Notes: generated from the sequence alone by a model not told the origin. A stretch of 64,000 nucleotides of DNA from an uncultured Coprococcus sp. (GCA_934277375.1 CAKQTZ010000001.1:372001-436000); one strand, 5' to 3'; counted from the stretch's first letter, positions 18,246 to 26,622 are shown. A program made the numbers and translations.

Positions 18246-19199
18246 ATGAGAACTACGAAAAAGATAGGATCGAAATTCATGTCATTGCTGATCATTGTTG
18301 CAATGATAATATGTACATGCGCATTTAGTCCTGTAGAGACTGTTAATGCACAGACAGGATCAACAGCATCAAAAAAGAGCGTCCAGGCTGTGAATGCAGT
18401 ATACCGTGGGATGATAAAGGATGGCAATACATTCTATATGAGGACTGATGGTGGAATTATCTCTTACAACATTAGAACGAAGAAGTCTAAAAAGCTGGTA
18501 AAGAAGATCAACAGCAGTTGGGGCCCTATGCTTATGTATAATGGGTATATTTATTATACAGACACGGTAAACGATGTTAAATGTATTTACAGAGTTGATG
18601 TAGAAGGTAAAAAGGCTCCAAAGCTGATAGCCAGAAATGCGTCATTAGGTTTTGTATACAAGAATAGAATATATTATGATAATAATGGCTTATGTTCTAT
18701 GTCTTTGAATGGAGCAAATAAGAGAAGATATGCACGATCAAAGGAATCTTCGATGTTTGGATCTTATGTATTTTTCTACAAGAACAGATTCTTTTATGGA
18801 GATGTGGACAAGCAGTATTCTGTAGATACAAACTGCAAGAACAAAAGAAAATCAAGATATGGATATGAGAATTTAGTGAATGCGGTGAACTTCATAAACA
18901 GTGCCAGCAGTGTTGAGATGAAGAAGGGCATGTGCTGGGTTGATCCGGATAATTCCACAGGCAATTGGAATACCATAACTTATTCGAAAGAAGTTGGCAA
19001 AAAAAGTATCAGAAAAACCATATATAAGTCGTCCAGGAATAGTGTAAGAATCATTGCCAGCAGTGACAGCGGTTATATGTTGATAGCAGAAAACAGTGGA
19101 AATCTGAAAAAGACTGACAGCAGATACAAGAAGGGTACAGTAAAGATCATCAACCTTAGTGGTAAGGTTCTTGCAACGCTGAAGAATAGTCAGAAATAG
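18246..19199 (+). CDS. Secreted DUF5050-like beta-propeller protein
   Basis: A 317-residue exported protein: the signal peptide runs to about residue 36 (core LLIIVAMIICTC), followed by tandem strands of the form GxxFYMRTDGGIISYNIRTKK and NGYIYYTDTVNDVKCIYRVD. This is the pattern of DUF5050 or LDL-receptor-YWTD-like propellers that are common on clostridial surfaces. No lipobox is evident in the right place and no catalytic motif is seen. The ribosome site is AAGGGGG before ATG 18246. It is a single-gene unit, ending at a terminator shared with the convergent XRE gene. A binding role at the surface is inferred only from the fold. Confidence 0.78.
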   Translation: MRTTKKIGSKFMSLLIIVAMIICTCAFSPVETVNAQTGSTASKKSVQAVNAVYRGMIKDGNTFYMRTDGGIISYNIRTKKSKKLVKKINSSWGPMLMYNGYIYYTDTVNDVKCIYRVDVEGKKAPKLIARNASLGFVYKNRIYYDNNGLCSMSLNGANKRRYARSKESSMFGSYVFFYKNRFFYGDVDKQYSVDTNCKNKRKSRYGYENLVNAVNFINSASSVEMKKGMCWVDPDNSTGNWNTITYSKEVGKKSIRKTIYKSSRNSVRIIASSDSGYMLIAENSGNLKKTDSRYKKGTVKIINLSGKVLATLKNSQK

Positions 19200-19220
19200 G
19201 AATACCATATTTTGAATACT

Positions 19221-19268
19221 AAAAAAGGATCTCCTTGATATAGTAAAAAATTATATCAAGGAGATTCT
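19221..19268. terminator. Bidirectional terminator between convergent genes
   Basis: The 14-bp stem ATCTCCTTGATATA / TATATCAAGGAGAT (19229-19242 and 19252-19265) is flanked by A6 on the left and a T-rich run on the right, so it can end both the propeller gene and the XRE gene. Confidence 0.85.
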
Positions 19269-19270
19269 TT

Positions 19271-19612
19271 TTATTTGTTCATGTTAGTGATCTCTTTTAT
19301 GACATTATACAAATGTTTTTGATTTGACGGGGTCTGGTTTTCTATCAGCTTATAGGATTCAAAAGCATAGTACGTGCAATCTGAATGTTCAGAAGGGATG
19401 GCGTCGATCTCATAGAGAAGCTGTACCAGAGAGATGTCCATTCCCTGACATATTTTATATAAAGTTTCAATGGAAGGTGTCTTTTCGCCTCTTTCGAGCT
19501 GTCCGATATATGAAGGATGCAGGCTGCTCAGTTCCGAAAGTTTTTCCTGACTAATTTTTTTTGATACCCGGTAATATCTTATTCTATTTCCAATTTCCTG
19601 TGTTACATCCAT
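19271..19612 (-). CDS. XRE-family helix-turn-helix regulator
   Basis: About 113 residues from the ATG at 19612. A Cro/C1-type HTH occupies residues 4-60 (IGNRIRYYRVSKKISQEKLSELSS.. with YIGQLERGEKTPSIETLYKI), followed by a short C-terminal part without a sensor domain. Longer in-frame starts exist at ATG 19636 and TTG 19648. No start has a normal ribosome site: the only good one, AAAGGAG (19661-19667), is separated from ATG 19612 by a perfect 12-bp inverted repeat. The gene is divergent from a 37-codon ORF, and the space between is full of repeats, so control of that divergent transcript and of itself is likely. Confidence 0.85.
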   Translation of the reverse strand: MDVTQEIGNRIRYYRVSKKISQEKLSELSSLHPSYIGQLERGEKTPSIETLYKICQGMDISLVQLLYEIDAIPSEHSDCTYYAFESYKLIENQTPSNQKHLYNVIKEITNMNK

Positions 19613-19622
19613 AAAAATATAA

Positions 19623-19656
19623 GTTAAATATTGCATGGTACATCGCAATATTTAAC
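19623..19656 (-). repeat. Inverted repeat between ribosome site and start of the XRE gene
   Basis: The 12-bp arms GTTAAATATTGC and GCAATATTTAAC (19623-19634 and 19645-19656) are perfect complements around a 10-nt centre. In DNA this could be an operator for the HTH protein; in the mRNA it would be a hairpin that brings AAAGGAG closer to ATG 19612. Confidence 0.75.
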
Positions 19657-19710
19657 AATTCTCCTTTCGTGCGTATCCAATTGAACTGTAAATATAACCT
19701 CTAAATCTAC

Positions 19711-19790
19711 ACTAACAATACAGAAAAATAAATACTATATACTACAGATATTTATTATCAATGTGTACATACTAAAAATACAGACAGATA
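19711..19790. repeat. Two 20-bp direct repeats in the XRE/micropeptide divergent region
   Basis: The segments 19711-19730 and 19771-19790 both begin ACTAA-AATACAGA and agree at 17 of 20 positions, 60 bp apart. The left copy overlaps a possible -35 (TTGTTA) of the XRE gene's minus-strand promoter. The right copy ends 7 bp before a TATACT -10 (19798-19803) that lacks a good -35, as expected for an activator-dependent promoter. Confidence 0.6.
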
Positions 19791-19797
19791 GTAAAAC

Positions 19798-19828
19798 TAT
19801 ACTAAAGCAATTACTAATTGCTTTAGTA
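19798..19828 (+). promoter_or_regulatory. -10 box and perfect 29-bp palindrome before the micropeptide ORF
   Basis: TATACT at 19798-19803 is followed by and fused with a palindrome at 19800-19828, 14-bp arms TACTAAAGCAATTA and TAATTGCTTTAGTA around one base. It may be an operator or a 5' stem in the transcript. Confidence 0.6.
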
Positions 19829-19853
19829 AATTCTTAATGAGGAGGACAAAGTT

Positions 19854-19967
19854 ATGAATGTTGAATCGTCTGTGAAAAAAATGAAATATACAGAGGGGCG
19901 GATACCGACATGTTTCATGTTGACATCCGCCCTGAAATTTTGTAGATTAAAGAGTGTATGCAATTAA
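19854..19967 (+). CDS. Putative micropeptide (37 aa) divergent from the XRE regulator
   Basis: A 37-codon ORF starting MNVESSVKKMKYTEGR and ending with a Cys-containing basic tail (three Cys in all). Support is an excellent ribosome site, GAGGAGG 8 nt before ATG 19854, plus the regulated-looking promoter region. It has no signal peptide and no clear membrane helix. Within the ORF, GGGCGGAT / ATCCGCCC plus an inner ACATG/CATGT pair can form a hairpin, and a TTGACA-N17-TAGATT promoter for proS overlaps its 3' half. It may be a signalling peptide, a modified peptide or a leader; no maturation enzyme is nearby. Coding status is unproven. Confidence 0.5.
   Translation: MNVESSVKKMKYTEGRIPTCFMLTSALKFCRLKSVCN
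19920..19948 (+). promoter_or_regulatory. Candidate promoter of proS
   Basis: TTGACA at 19920-19925 and TAGATT at 19943-19948 are 17 bp apart, about 120 bp before the proS start. No T-box motif is seen in this leader. Confidence 0.5.
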
Positions 19968-20075
19968 GTAGTTCAGACAAAAATGAATGATAGTGACAAT
20001 TCTAAATTAATTGAGTTGCGGCTAATGGATTGCAGCAGCAGATATAGAATGTTTTAGAATAAGGAGATAAATGAG

Positions 20076-21509
20076 ATGGCAAACGATAAGAAGATGGTTG
20101 AAGCTATTACTTCCATGGATGAAGATTTTGCACAGTGGTATACTGACGTTGTCCTCAAGGCAGGACTTATCGCATATACCAACGTGAAGGGATGTATGGC
20201 TATCAAGCCCGCAGGATATGCAATCTGGGAGCTTATACAGAAGCAGCTTGATGAGAGATTCAAGGCTACAGGCGTGGAGAATGTGTACATGCCTATGCTT
20301 ATTCCAGAGAGCCTTCTTGAGAAGGAGAAGGATCACGTTGAGGGATTTGCACCGGAGGTAGCATGGGTTACATACGGCGGACTCAATCCTCTCACAGAGC
20401 GTATGTGTGTAAGACCTACATCAGAGACTCTGTTCTGTGATTTCTACAAGAATGATATTCAGTCATATCGTGATCTGCCAAAGGTATATAACCAGTGGTG
20501 CTCAGTTATGCGTTGGGAGAAGGAGACAAGACCATTCCTTCGTTCAAGAGAATTCCTGTGGCAGGAGGGACACACAGCTCATGCAACAGCTGAGGAGGCT
20601 GAGGCAAGAACTATACAGATGCTGAATCTGTACGCTGACTTCTGTGAGGATGTTCTGGCTATGCCGGTTGTCCGTGGACAGAAGACAGAGAAGGAGAAGT
20701 TCGCAGGAGCAGAGGCAACATATACAATAGAGGCACTTATGCACGACGGCAAGGCACTCCAGTCAGGTACAAGCCATAACTTCGGAGACGGATTTGCCAA
20801 GGCATTTGGAATACAGTTTACAGACAAGGACAACAAGCTTAAGTATGTTCATCAGACATCATGGGGTATGACAACAAGACTTATCGGAGCCATCATCATG
20901 GTTCACGGAGACAATTCAGGTCTTGTACTTCCTCCAAAGGTTGCTCCAACTCAGGTCATGATCATTCCAATCATGCAGAAGAAGGCAGGAGTGCTTGAGA
21001 AGGCAGCAGAGCTTCGTGAGAAGCTTGGCGCGTTCAGGGTAAAGGTTGATGACAGCGACAAGAGCCCAGGATGGAAGTTCTCAGAGCAGGAGATGAGAGG
21101 TATTCCTATCAGAGTAGAGATCGGACCAAAGGATATCGAGGCAAATCAGGCAGTTCTGGTACGCCGCGACACAAGAGAGAAGATCACAGTATCACTTGAT
21201 GAGATAGATACAAAGGTTGGAGAGCTTCTTGAGACTATCCAGAAGGATATGTTCGAGAGAGCAAAGGCTCACAGAGATTCACATACACATGCAGCAAGAA
21301 GCTGGGATGAGTTCAAGAACATCATCGACAACGAGCAGGGCTTTGTGAAGGCTATGTGGTGTGGCGAGACAGCATGTGAGGAAGCCATCAAGGATGAGAC
21401 AGGAGCTTCCACAAGATGTATGCCATTTGCACAGGAGCATCTCTCAGATGTATGTGTTCACTGCGGCAAGCCAGCCAAGAAGATGGTATATTTTGGACGT
21501 GCATACTAA
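20076..21509 (+). CDS. proS: Prolyl-tRNA synthetase (archaeal/eukaryote-type, no editing insert)
   Basis: A 477-residue class II synthetase that attaches proline to tRNA-Pro in the cytoplasm. The length and start ([20 protein letters not shown]) match the ProS type 3 form, which lacks the central editing domain of the 570-residue bacterial form. Visible are motif 2 ([26 protein letters not shown] region), motif 3 with [16 protein letters not shown], the anticodon-binding domain (about 285-390) and a C-terminal zinc-type domain ending in the type-specific VYFGRAY. AAGGAG lies 9 nt before ATG 20076. A hairpin terminator follows, so it appears to be a single gene. Confidence 0.97.
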   Translation: MANDKKMVEAITSMDEDFAQWYTDVVLKAGLIAYTNVKGCMAIKPAGYAIWELIQKQLDERFKATGVENVYMPMLIPESLLEKEKDHVEGFAPEVAWVTYGGLNPLTERMCVRPTSETLFCDFYKNDIQSYRDLPKVYNQWCSVMRWEKETRPFLRSREFLWQEGHTAHATAEEAEARTIQMLNLYADFCEDVLAMPVVRGQKTEKEKFAGAEATYTIEALMHDGKALQSGTSHNFGDGFAKAFGIQFTDKDNKLKYVHQTSWGMTTRLIGAIIMVHGDNSGLVLPPKVAPTQVMIIPIMQKKAGVLEKAAELREKLGAFRVKVDDSDKSPGWKFSEQEMRGIPIRVEIGPKDIEANQAVLVRRDTREKITVSLDEIDTKVGELLETIQKDMFERAKAHRDSHTHAARSWDEFKNIIDNEQGFVKAMWCGETACEEAIKDETGASTRCMPFAQEHLSDVCVHCGKPAKKMVYFGRAY

Positions 21510-21529
21510 GATAAAAAATGACAGTGTTT

Positions 21530-21569
21530 AATAACTTCTCCAGCAAATGCTGGAGAAGTTATTATTTTA
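21530..21569 (+). terminator. Hairpin terminator after proS
   Basis: The 15-bp stem ATAACTTCTCCAGCA / TGCTGGAGAAGTTAT (21531-21545 and 21548-21562) has a weak T-rich tail. Confidence 0.75.
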
Positions 21570-21590
21570 CAGATATTTAATGGTTACATG

Positions 21591-21611
21591 ATGGTATAAT
21601 TATGGTACAAT
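21591..21611 (+). promoter_or_regulatory. Toxin-antitoxin promoter with tandem operator-like repeats
   Basis: ATGGTATAAT (21591-21600) and ATGGTACAAT (21602-21611) are direct repeats with an 11-bp period. The first contains the -10 box TATAAT (21595-21600), so binding there by the antitoxin or the complex would repress transcription. Confidence 0.5.
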
Positions 21612-21665
21612 AATTAAAAAATAACTTTATGGATCGTTTTATTATTTAGAAATGGAGTGAATAAT

Positions 21666-21926
21666 ATGCCACAAATTATACCAATAAAGGAATTAAAAAA
21701 TACTTCTGAAATTTCTGAAATGTGTCATGGCGCAGATGAGCCTATATATATAACAAAAAATGGCTATGGAGATATGGTGATCATGAGTATGGAAATGTAT
21801 GAACAGACAATGCGTAAATTGTCCATATACAGAGATATAGAGCTTTCAGAAAGTGATGTCAGATCAGGAAGAGTTGCAGATGCAAGAGAATCGTTGAATA
21901 AAATAAAGGAGAAATATGGCATATAG
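21666..21926 (+). CDS. Phd/YefM-family antitoxin
   Basis: An 86-residue antitoxin-like protein. The N-terminal Phd/YefM DNA-binding fold shows as IIPIKELKNTSEISEMC and then EPIYITKNGYGDMVIMSMEMYE; the C-terminal helix (SESDVRSGRVADARESLNKI) should wrap the toxin. The ATG at 21666 is chosen because TGGAG lies 8 nt before it; an in-frame GTG at 21657 overlaps that site. It overlaps the toxin gene by 11 bp. It should neutralise the toxin and repress the operon through the repeats just upstream. Confidence 0.88.
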   Translation: MPQIIPIKELKNTSEISEMCHGADEPIYITKNGYGDMVIMSMEMYEQTMRKLSIYRDIELSESDVRSGRVADARESLNKIKEKYGI

Positions 21927-22242
21927 ATTACGGATTACTGAACACGCCAATGAGATGTTGGAAAATCATGTGTTTTATCTTCGAAACAAATTTAAAAGTA
22001 ATCAAGCAGCTTCACATTTAATTCAAGCTGTTGATAATATATATGAAAGACTAGAAGATAATCCGAAACAGTTTCCTATGTGTAAAGATTCTTATTTGGC
22101 AATTAAGGGTTACAGGATAGCACTTTTAGGGAGTATGAACTATAGTATTGTTTTCAGTATACAGCAAGAGGAAGTTATTATTTTAGGGATATTCAACCAA
22201 TTGGAAAATTACGAGACAAAGATGCGGAGAGAAGATATATGA
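21916..22242 (+). CDS. RelE/ParE-superfamily toxin
   Basis: A 108-residue toxin of the RelE/ParE fold: YRLRITEHANEMLENHVFYLRNKFKSNQAA, then a central RLEDNPKQFPMCKDSYLAIKGYRIALLGSMNYSIVFSI segment and a final IILGIFNQLENYE strand. Family members either cut mRNA at the ribosome or poison gyrase; which applies here is not clear. AAGGAGA precedes ATG 21916. Its stop overlaps the cca start as ATGA, so the toxin is translationally coupled to an essential gene, which is unusual. Confidence 0.88.
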   Translation: MAYRLRITEHANEMLENHVFYLRNKFKSNQAASHLIQAVDNIYERLEDNPKQFPMCKDSYLAIKGYRIALLGSMNYSIVFSIQQEEVIILGIFNQLENYETKMRREDI

Positions 22243-23573
22243 GAATAGACATTCCAGAGGGTGCAAATAAAGTCATAGAAGGCCTTGAGGCAGCAGGCTA
22301 CGAGGCGTATATAGTTGGTGGTTGTGTGAGAGACAGTATACTTGGAAGGGTTCCAGGGGACTGGGATATCACCACATCTGCCAGACCGGAACAGGTGAAG
22401 GAGATTTTCAGACGTACTATAGATACGGGTATAGAACATGGAACAGTAACCGTAATGATGGGAAAGGAAGGCTACGAGGTCACGACGTACAGGATAGACG
22501 GAGAGTACAGTGACCATAGGCGGCCTGACCAGGTGGAGTTCACAGCCAGCCTTGAGGAGGATCTCAAGAGAAGAGACTTCACGATAAATGCCATGGCATA
22601 CAGTCACAGCAAGGGAATCATAGATATGTTCGGCGGAGTGCAGGATCTTAATGACAAGGTCATAAGGGCTGTAGGTGTGGCAAGGGACAGATTTGACGAG
22701 GATGCACTCAGAATACTCAGGGCTATAAGATTTGCAGGACAGCTTGGATTTGACATAGAGAGGGATACCAGGAAGGCTATGATCATCCAGGCACAGTATC
22801 TTAAGGATATAAGTGCAGAGAGAATCAGGGTTGAACTGACGAAGCTTCTTGTGTCAGATCATCCGGACAAGCTTCTTGAGGCGTATGTTACAGGTATTAC
22901 CGCATACATTCTCCCTGAATTTGACAGGATGATGGAGCAGCCGCAGAACAACCAGTATCACAGATACAATGTGGGAGTACATTCCATTGAAGCGGTGAAG
23001 AACATAAGGGCTGACGTAACCATGAGATGGGCGGCACTTCTCCACGACATAGGAAAGCCATCGACACACACGGTTGATGAGAATGGCATAGATCATTTCT
23101 ACGATCACCAGATAGCGGGCGTTCCGCTTGCAGAGGCAGTTCTCAGAAGACTGAAGTTCGACAACAATACCATAAAGGATGTGTGTGCACTTGTCAGATG
23201 GCATGATTTTGGCATGGGATGCATTCCGAAAAAGAGCAAGATAAGAAATCTTCTCGGTGAAGTTGGAAAGGATTTCTTCCCATACATAATAGAGATCAAG
23301 AAGGCGGATATGGCAGCCCAGAGCGATTATAAGCTGGAAGAGAGACAGAGCCAGCTCACGGCACTTGAGAAGAAATATGAAGAGATCGTGGCAGATGACG
23401 ATTGTGTCAGGATCAAGGATCTCAAAGTAAATGGCGGAGACCTCATAAAGCTTGGAATAAAGCCGGGTCCTCAGATGGGTGAGATACTTCAGAAGCTGCT
23501 GGATATAGTAATAGAAGATCCTGAGAAGAACGACAGGGATTACCTTCTGGAACAGGTAAAGCAGATTGACTGA
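22239..23573 (+). CDS. cca: CCA-adding tRNA nucleotidyltransferase with HD domain
   Basis: A 444-residue class II CCA-adding enzyme. The nucleotidyltransferase head has YIVGGCVRDSILGR and the GDWDITT metal site, followed by the RRDFTINAMAY and RFAGQLGFDIE motifs and an HD domain with LLHDIGKP, HDHQ-type FYDHQIAG and VRWHDF. It builds or repairs the 3' CCA end of tRNAs. The three tRNA genes in this window lack encoded CCA, so the enzyme is needed. It starts inside the toxin stop codon (ATGA overlap). Confidence 0.95.
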   Translation: MRIDIPEGANKVIEGLEAAGYEAYIVGGCVRDSILGRVPGDWDITTSARPEQVKEIFRRTIDTGIEHGTVTVMMGKEGYEVTTYRIDGEYSDHRRPDQVEFTASLEEDLKRRDFTINAMAYSHSKGIIDMFGGVQDLNDKVIRAVGVARDRFDEDALRILRAIRFAGQLGFDIERDTRKAMIIQAQYLKDISAERIRVELTKLLVSDHPDKLLEAYVTGITAYILPEFDRMMEQPQNNQYHRYNVGVHSIEAVKNIRADVTMRWAALLHDIGKPSTHTVDENGIDHFYDHQIAGVPLAEAVLRRLKFDNNTIKDVCALVRWHDFGMGCIPKKSKIRNLLGEVGKDFFPYIIEIKKADMAAQSDYKLEERQSQLTALEKKYEEIVADDDCVRIKDLKVNGGDLIKLGIKPGPQMGEILQKLLDIVIEDPEKNDRDYLLEQVKQID

Positions 23574-23633
23574 TACCGATACCCGTCGTAAAACCAACTA
23601 ATAAAAAGTAACAACTTAAGAATGAAAATGAAT

Positions 23634-23695
23634 ATCCCCTCATACAATTACTTAGCAGACAGTTATGTCATTAAGCGATAATTGTAGGAGGGGAT
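23634..23695 (+). promoter_or_regulatory. RNA hairpin covering the ribosome site of the CotS-like gene
   Basis: Arms 23634-23650 and 23679-23695 are complementary over 17 nt with one mismatch (ATCCCCTC.. against ..GAGGGGAT). The right arm contains the AGGAGGG ribosome site (23686-23692) of the next gene. The loop has a further GACA/TGTC pair. No T run follows, so it is a likely translational control element rather than a terminator. Confidence 0.65.
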
Positions 23696-23701
23696 GTTTA
23701 T

Positions 23702-24694
23702 TTGGCTGAAAAGATGGGGGAAGTGTATGAGGCATATGATATGGAGATACAGAAAATAGGCAGAGGCAGAGGTGCAGTGATACTGGTGACAGATAAAGGT
23801 GTCAGACAGATATCTCCTCTGAGTGGTACAGATGAGAGGCTTTTGCAGGAGAAACAGTTCAAGGATCATGTATATGAAAAAGGGTTCCGATATATAGACA
23901 GGGTTGTGGCAAACTGTGATGATGAACTGGTCACATGTGACAGATATGGCAATCCATATGTATGCAGGGAATATTTTCAGGGAAGGGAGTGCAATGCTGC
24001 CAGTATACGGGATCTTGAAAAATCCGTGATAAATCTTGCCCAGCTTCACAGGGCAGGCAGGGAATTGTATCTGGAAGAGGGAGAGAAAGAGTACAGCAAG
24101 ATGCCGGGTAATCTGGACAGAAAGGTAAATGAACTGCGGCGCATACGCAATTTTGTCCGCAAAAGAACTGCCAAAAGTGATTTTGAGATCATGTACATAA
24201 AGACATTTGACTATTTCTATGGACAGGCAGAAAAATGTCTCAGGATGTTCAATGAGAGTTTTGTCAGAAATGAAAGGTGGATAGGATATTGTCATGGCTC
24301 ATATAATTATCACAGCGTGATATTCTGTGATGGGTATATAGCAACTACCAATTTCGATAGATTCCATATAGGATATCAACTGGTCGATCTGTATCAGTTT
24401 CTCAGAAAGGCTATGGAAAAGAACTTGTATGACATAGGTATGGCTAAGGATATACTGTTCTCATATGACCAGATAAATCATCTGGATACTGAGGATTACA
24501 GATTTATATATATGATGTACAGTTTTCCGGAAAAATTCTGGAAGATAAGCAACAGGTACATGAATACCAGAAAAAGCTATATTTCACCTGTACTTATGGA
24601 AAAACTACAAAAGGTTATTGAAGATGACCAAGAAAAGCTCAAAATTTTGAGTGAAATTAACGATACCTATGGACTTCACAAGCTGACAAATTAA
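23702..24694 (+). CDS. CotS-like protein with kinase-like fold
   Basis: A 330-residue protein resembling the CotS/YtaA family of spore-coat-associated, aminoglycoside-phosphotransferase-like proteins. Seen are a degraded N-lobe (IQKIGRGRGAVILVTDKGVRQI, FKDHVYEKGF), a central INLAQLHRAG, and a catalytic-loop-like GYCHGSYNYHSVIFCDGYIATTNFDRFHIGYQLVDLYQFLRK segment in the APH order. The usual HGDxxxxN loop reads HGSYNYHS, so catalysis is doubtful. The start is TTG 23702, 9 nt after AGGAGGG; the ATG at 23714 is too far. The ribosome site sits in a hairpin. Confidence 0.8.
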   Translation: MAEKMGEVYEAYDMEIQKIGRGRGAVILVTDKGVRQISPLSGTDERLLQEKQFKDHVYEKGFRYIDRVVANCDDELVTCDRYGNPYVCREYFQGRECNAASIRDLEKSVINLAQLHRAGRELYLEEGEKEYSKMPGNLDRKVNELRRIRNFVRKRTAKSDFEIMYIKTFDYFYGQAEKCLRMFNESFVRNERWIGYCHGSYNYHSVIFCDGYIATTNFDRFHIGYQLVDLYQFLRKAMEKNLYDIGMAKDILFSYDQINHLDTEDYRFIYMMYSFPEKFWKISNRYMNTRKSYISPVLMEKLQKVIEDDQEKLKILSEINDTYGLHKLTN

Positions 24695-24848
24695 GAGTAT
24701 AATGTTGGGGCGTGGATAATAATTGAGTTAGACACGTGATACTGAATTGTGATGTATTTTACAGATGGTTTTTCGTGTGTGTGTGTTTTCCATCTGTAGG
24801 ATGCTCTATGGGTAACATAAAGCAATAGATTTCACAGGAGGCAAAATG

Positions 24849-26600
24849 ATGAGTGATTATAATTACAAGGACGTGTATGAGCAGTGGGTGAACAATCCTT
24901 TATTTGGTCAGGAAACAAAGGATGAGCTCTTAGCGATCAAGGATGACGAGAAGGAGATAGAAGAGAGATTCTATTGTGATCTTGTATTCGGAACAGCAGG
25001 ACTCCGAGGCATCATCGGAGCAGGAACTAACAGAATGAACATATATGTAGTACGTAAGGCAACGCAGGGACTTGCCAACTACATCATCAAAGCTGGCAAG
25101 CAGGATAAGGGTGTTGCCATTGCCTATGATTCAAGAAGAATGTCACCGGAGTTCTCAATGGAGGCAGCTCTCTGCCTGGCAGCAAACGGTATTAAGGCTT
25201 ATAGATTTGAGTCACTTAGACCTACACCAGAGCTCTCATTTGCAGTGAGATATCTGGACTGTGTAGCTGGTATCAATGTAACAGCATCACACAACCCACC
25301 AGAGTACAATGGATATAAGGTATACTGGGAGGATGGCGCACAGATCACACCACCTCATGACCAGGGAATCATGGCTGAGGTAAAGGCCATCACAGATTTC
25401 GCAGATACAAAGACCATGGACATGGTAGAGGCAAAGAAGAAGGGGCTTCTCGTAACTATCGGTTCAGAGGTTGATGACGCATACATGGGCGAGCTCAAGA
25501 AGCTCATCCTCAATCAGGATGCAATTGACAAGTATGGCAAGGATCTCAAGATCGTGTACACACCACTTCACGGAACAGGCAACATCCCTGTAAGAAGGAT
25601 TCTCAAGGAGATTGGATTTGAGAATGTGTATGTAGTTCCTGAGCAGGAGCTTCCGGATGGTGAGTTCCCAACAGTTGAGTATCCAAACCCGGAGGCAAAG
25701 GAAGCATTTGAGCTGGCGCTCAAGCTGGCAAAGGAGGTTGACGCAGATCTTGTTCTTGCAACAGATCCTGATGCTGATAGACTTGGATGCTATGCAAAGG
25801 ATTCCAAGACTGGTGAGTACAAGGTATTCACAGGTAACATGTCAGGAAGCTTACTCTGCGAGTATGAGGTAAGCCAGATGAAGGAGAAGAATGGCAGCCT
25901 TCCGGCAGACGGAGCAATAGTAAAGACTATCGTTACTACCAACATGGTAGATGCTATAGCAAAGTATTATGGAACAGATCTCATCGAGTGCTTCACAGGT
26001 TTCAAGAACATTGGACGTGAGATCCTCAGATTTGAGCAGACAGGCAAGGGAACATATCTCTTCGGATTCGAGGAGAGCTACGGATGTCTGATCGGAACCC
26101 ATGCAAGAGATAAGGATGCCGTTGTTGCAACTATGGCTCTCTGTGAGGCAGCAGCTTACTACAAGGGTCAGGGCAAGACTCTCTGGGATGCAATGATGGA
26201 TATGTACGAGAAGTACGGATATTATGTAGATGATATCAAGACCGTGACACTCAAGGGTGTTGAGGGTTCAAAGAAGATCGGACACATCATGAATATCCTC
26301 CGTGCAAATGTACCTGAGGAGGTAGCTGGTTACAAGACAAAGGTTGTCCGCGACTACCGTCTTGAGTATATAAGGAACATCGAGACAGGTGAGGTTAAGC
26401 CTACCGGATTCCCGAATGCCAATGTACTCTACTACGAGCTTGAGAACGATGCATGGCTTGCAGTAAGACCTTCAGGAACTGAGCCAAAGATCAAGTTCTA
26501 CTACGGAATTAAGGGATCATCATACGATGAGGCACAGAAGGAGTCAGCAGCATTTGGTGACAAGGTTATGGATCTTATCTATGATATCCTGGAAAAATAA
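24849..26600 (+). CDS. pgcA: Phosphoglucomutase/phosphomannomutase (alpha-D-phosphohexomutase)
   Basis: A 583-residue cytoplasmic enzyme that interconverts glucose-1-phosphate and glucose-6-phosphate. The phosphoserine loop TASHNPPEYNGYKVYW, the metal loop ATDPDADRLG, the sugar-binding GFEESYG and the phosphate-binding RPSGTEPKIKFYY are all intact. The length fits the PgcA/YhxB group. Two ATGs are adjacent; 24849 is 7 nt after AGGAGG and is preferred over 24846. It links glycogen phosphorylase and disaccharide phosphorylase products to glycolysis and to UDP-glucose synthesis. It is a single gene with a terminator. Confidence 0.94.
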   Translation: MSDYNYKDVYEQWVNNPLFGQETKDELLAIKDDEKEIEERFYCDLVFGTAGLRGIIGAGTNRMNIYVVRKATQGLANYIIKAGKQDKGVAIAYDSRRMSPEFSMEAALCLAANGIKAYRFESLRPTPELSFAVRYLDCVAGINVTASHNPPEYNGYKVYWEDGAQITPPHDQGIMAEVKAITDFADTKTMDMVEAKKKGLLVTIGSEVDDAYMGELKKLILNQDAIDKYGKDLKIVYTPLHGTGNIPVRRILKEIGFENVYVVPEQELPDGEFPTVEYPNPEAKEAFELALKLAKEVDADLVLATDPDADRLGCYAKDSKTGEYKVFTGNMSGSLLCEYEVSQMKEKNGSLPADGAIVKTIVTTNMVDAIAKYYGTDLIECFTGFKNIGREILRFEQTGKGTYLFGFEESYGCLIGTHARDKDAVVATMALCEAAAYYKGQGKTLWDAMMDMYEKYGYYVDDIKTVTLKGVEGSKKIGHIMNILRANVPEEVAGYKTKVVRDYRLEYIRNIETGEVKPTGFPNANVLYYELENDAWLAVRPSGTEPKIKFYYGIKGSSYDEAQKESAAFGDKVMDLIYDILEK

Positions 26601-26622
26601 TAGCTTATATACTATATAACAT

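Noticed and set aside
19920..20075. T-box or other amino-acid riboswitch in front of proS
   Set aside because: No T-box sequence, specifier loop or terminator/antiterminator pair is visible.
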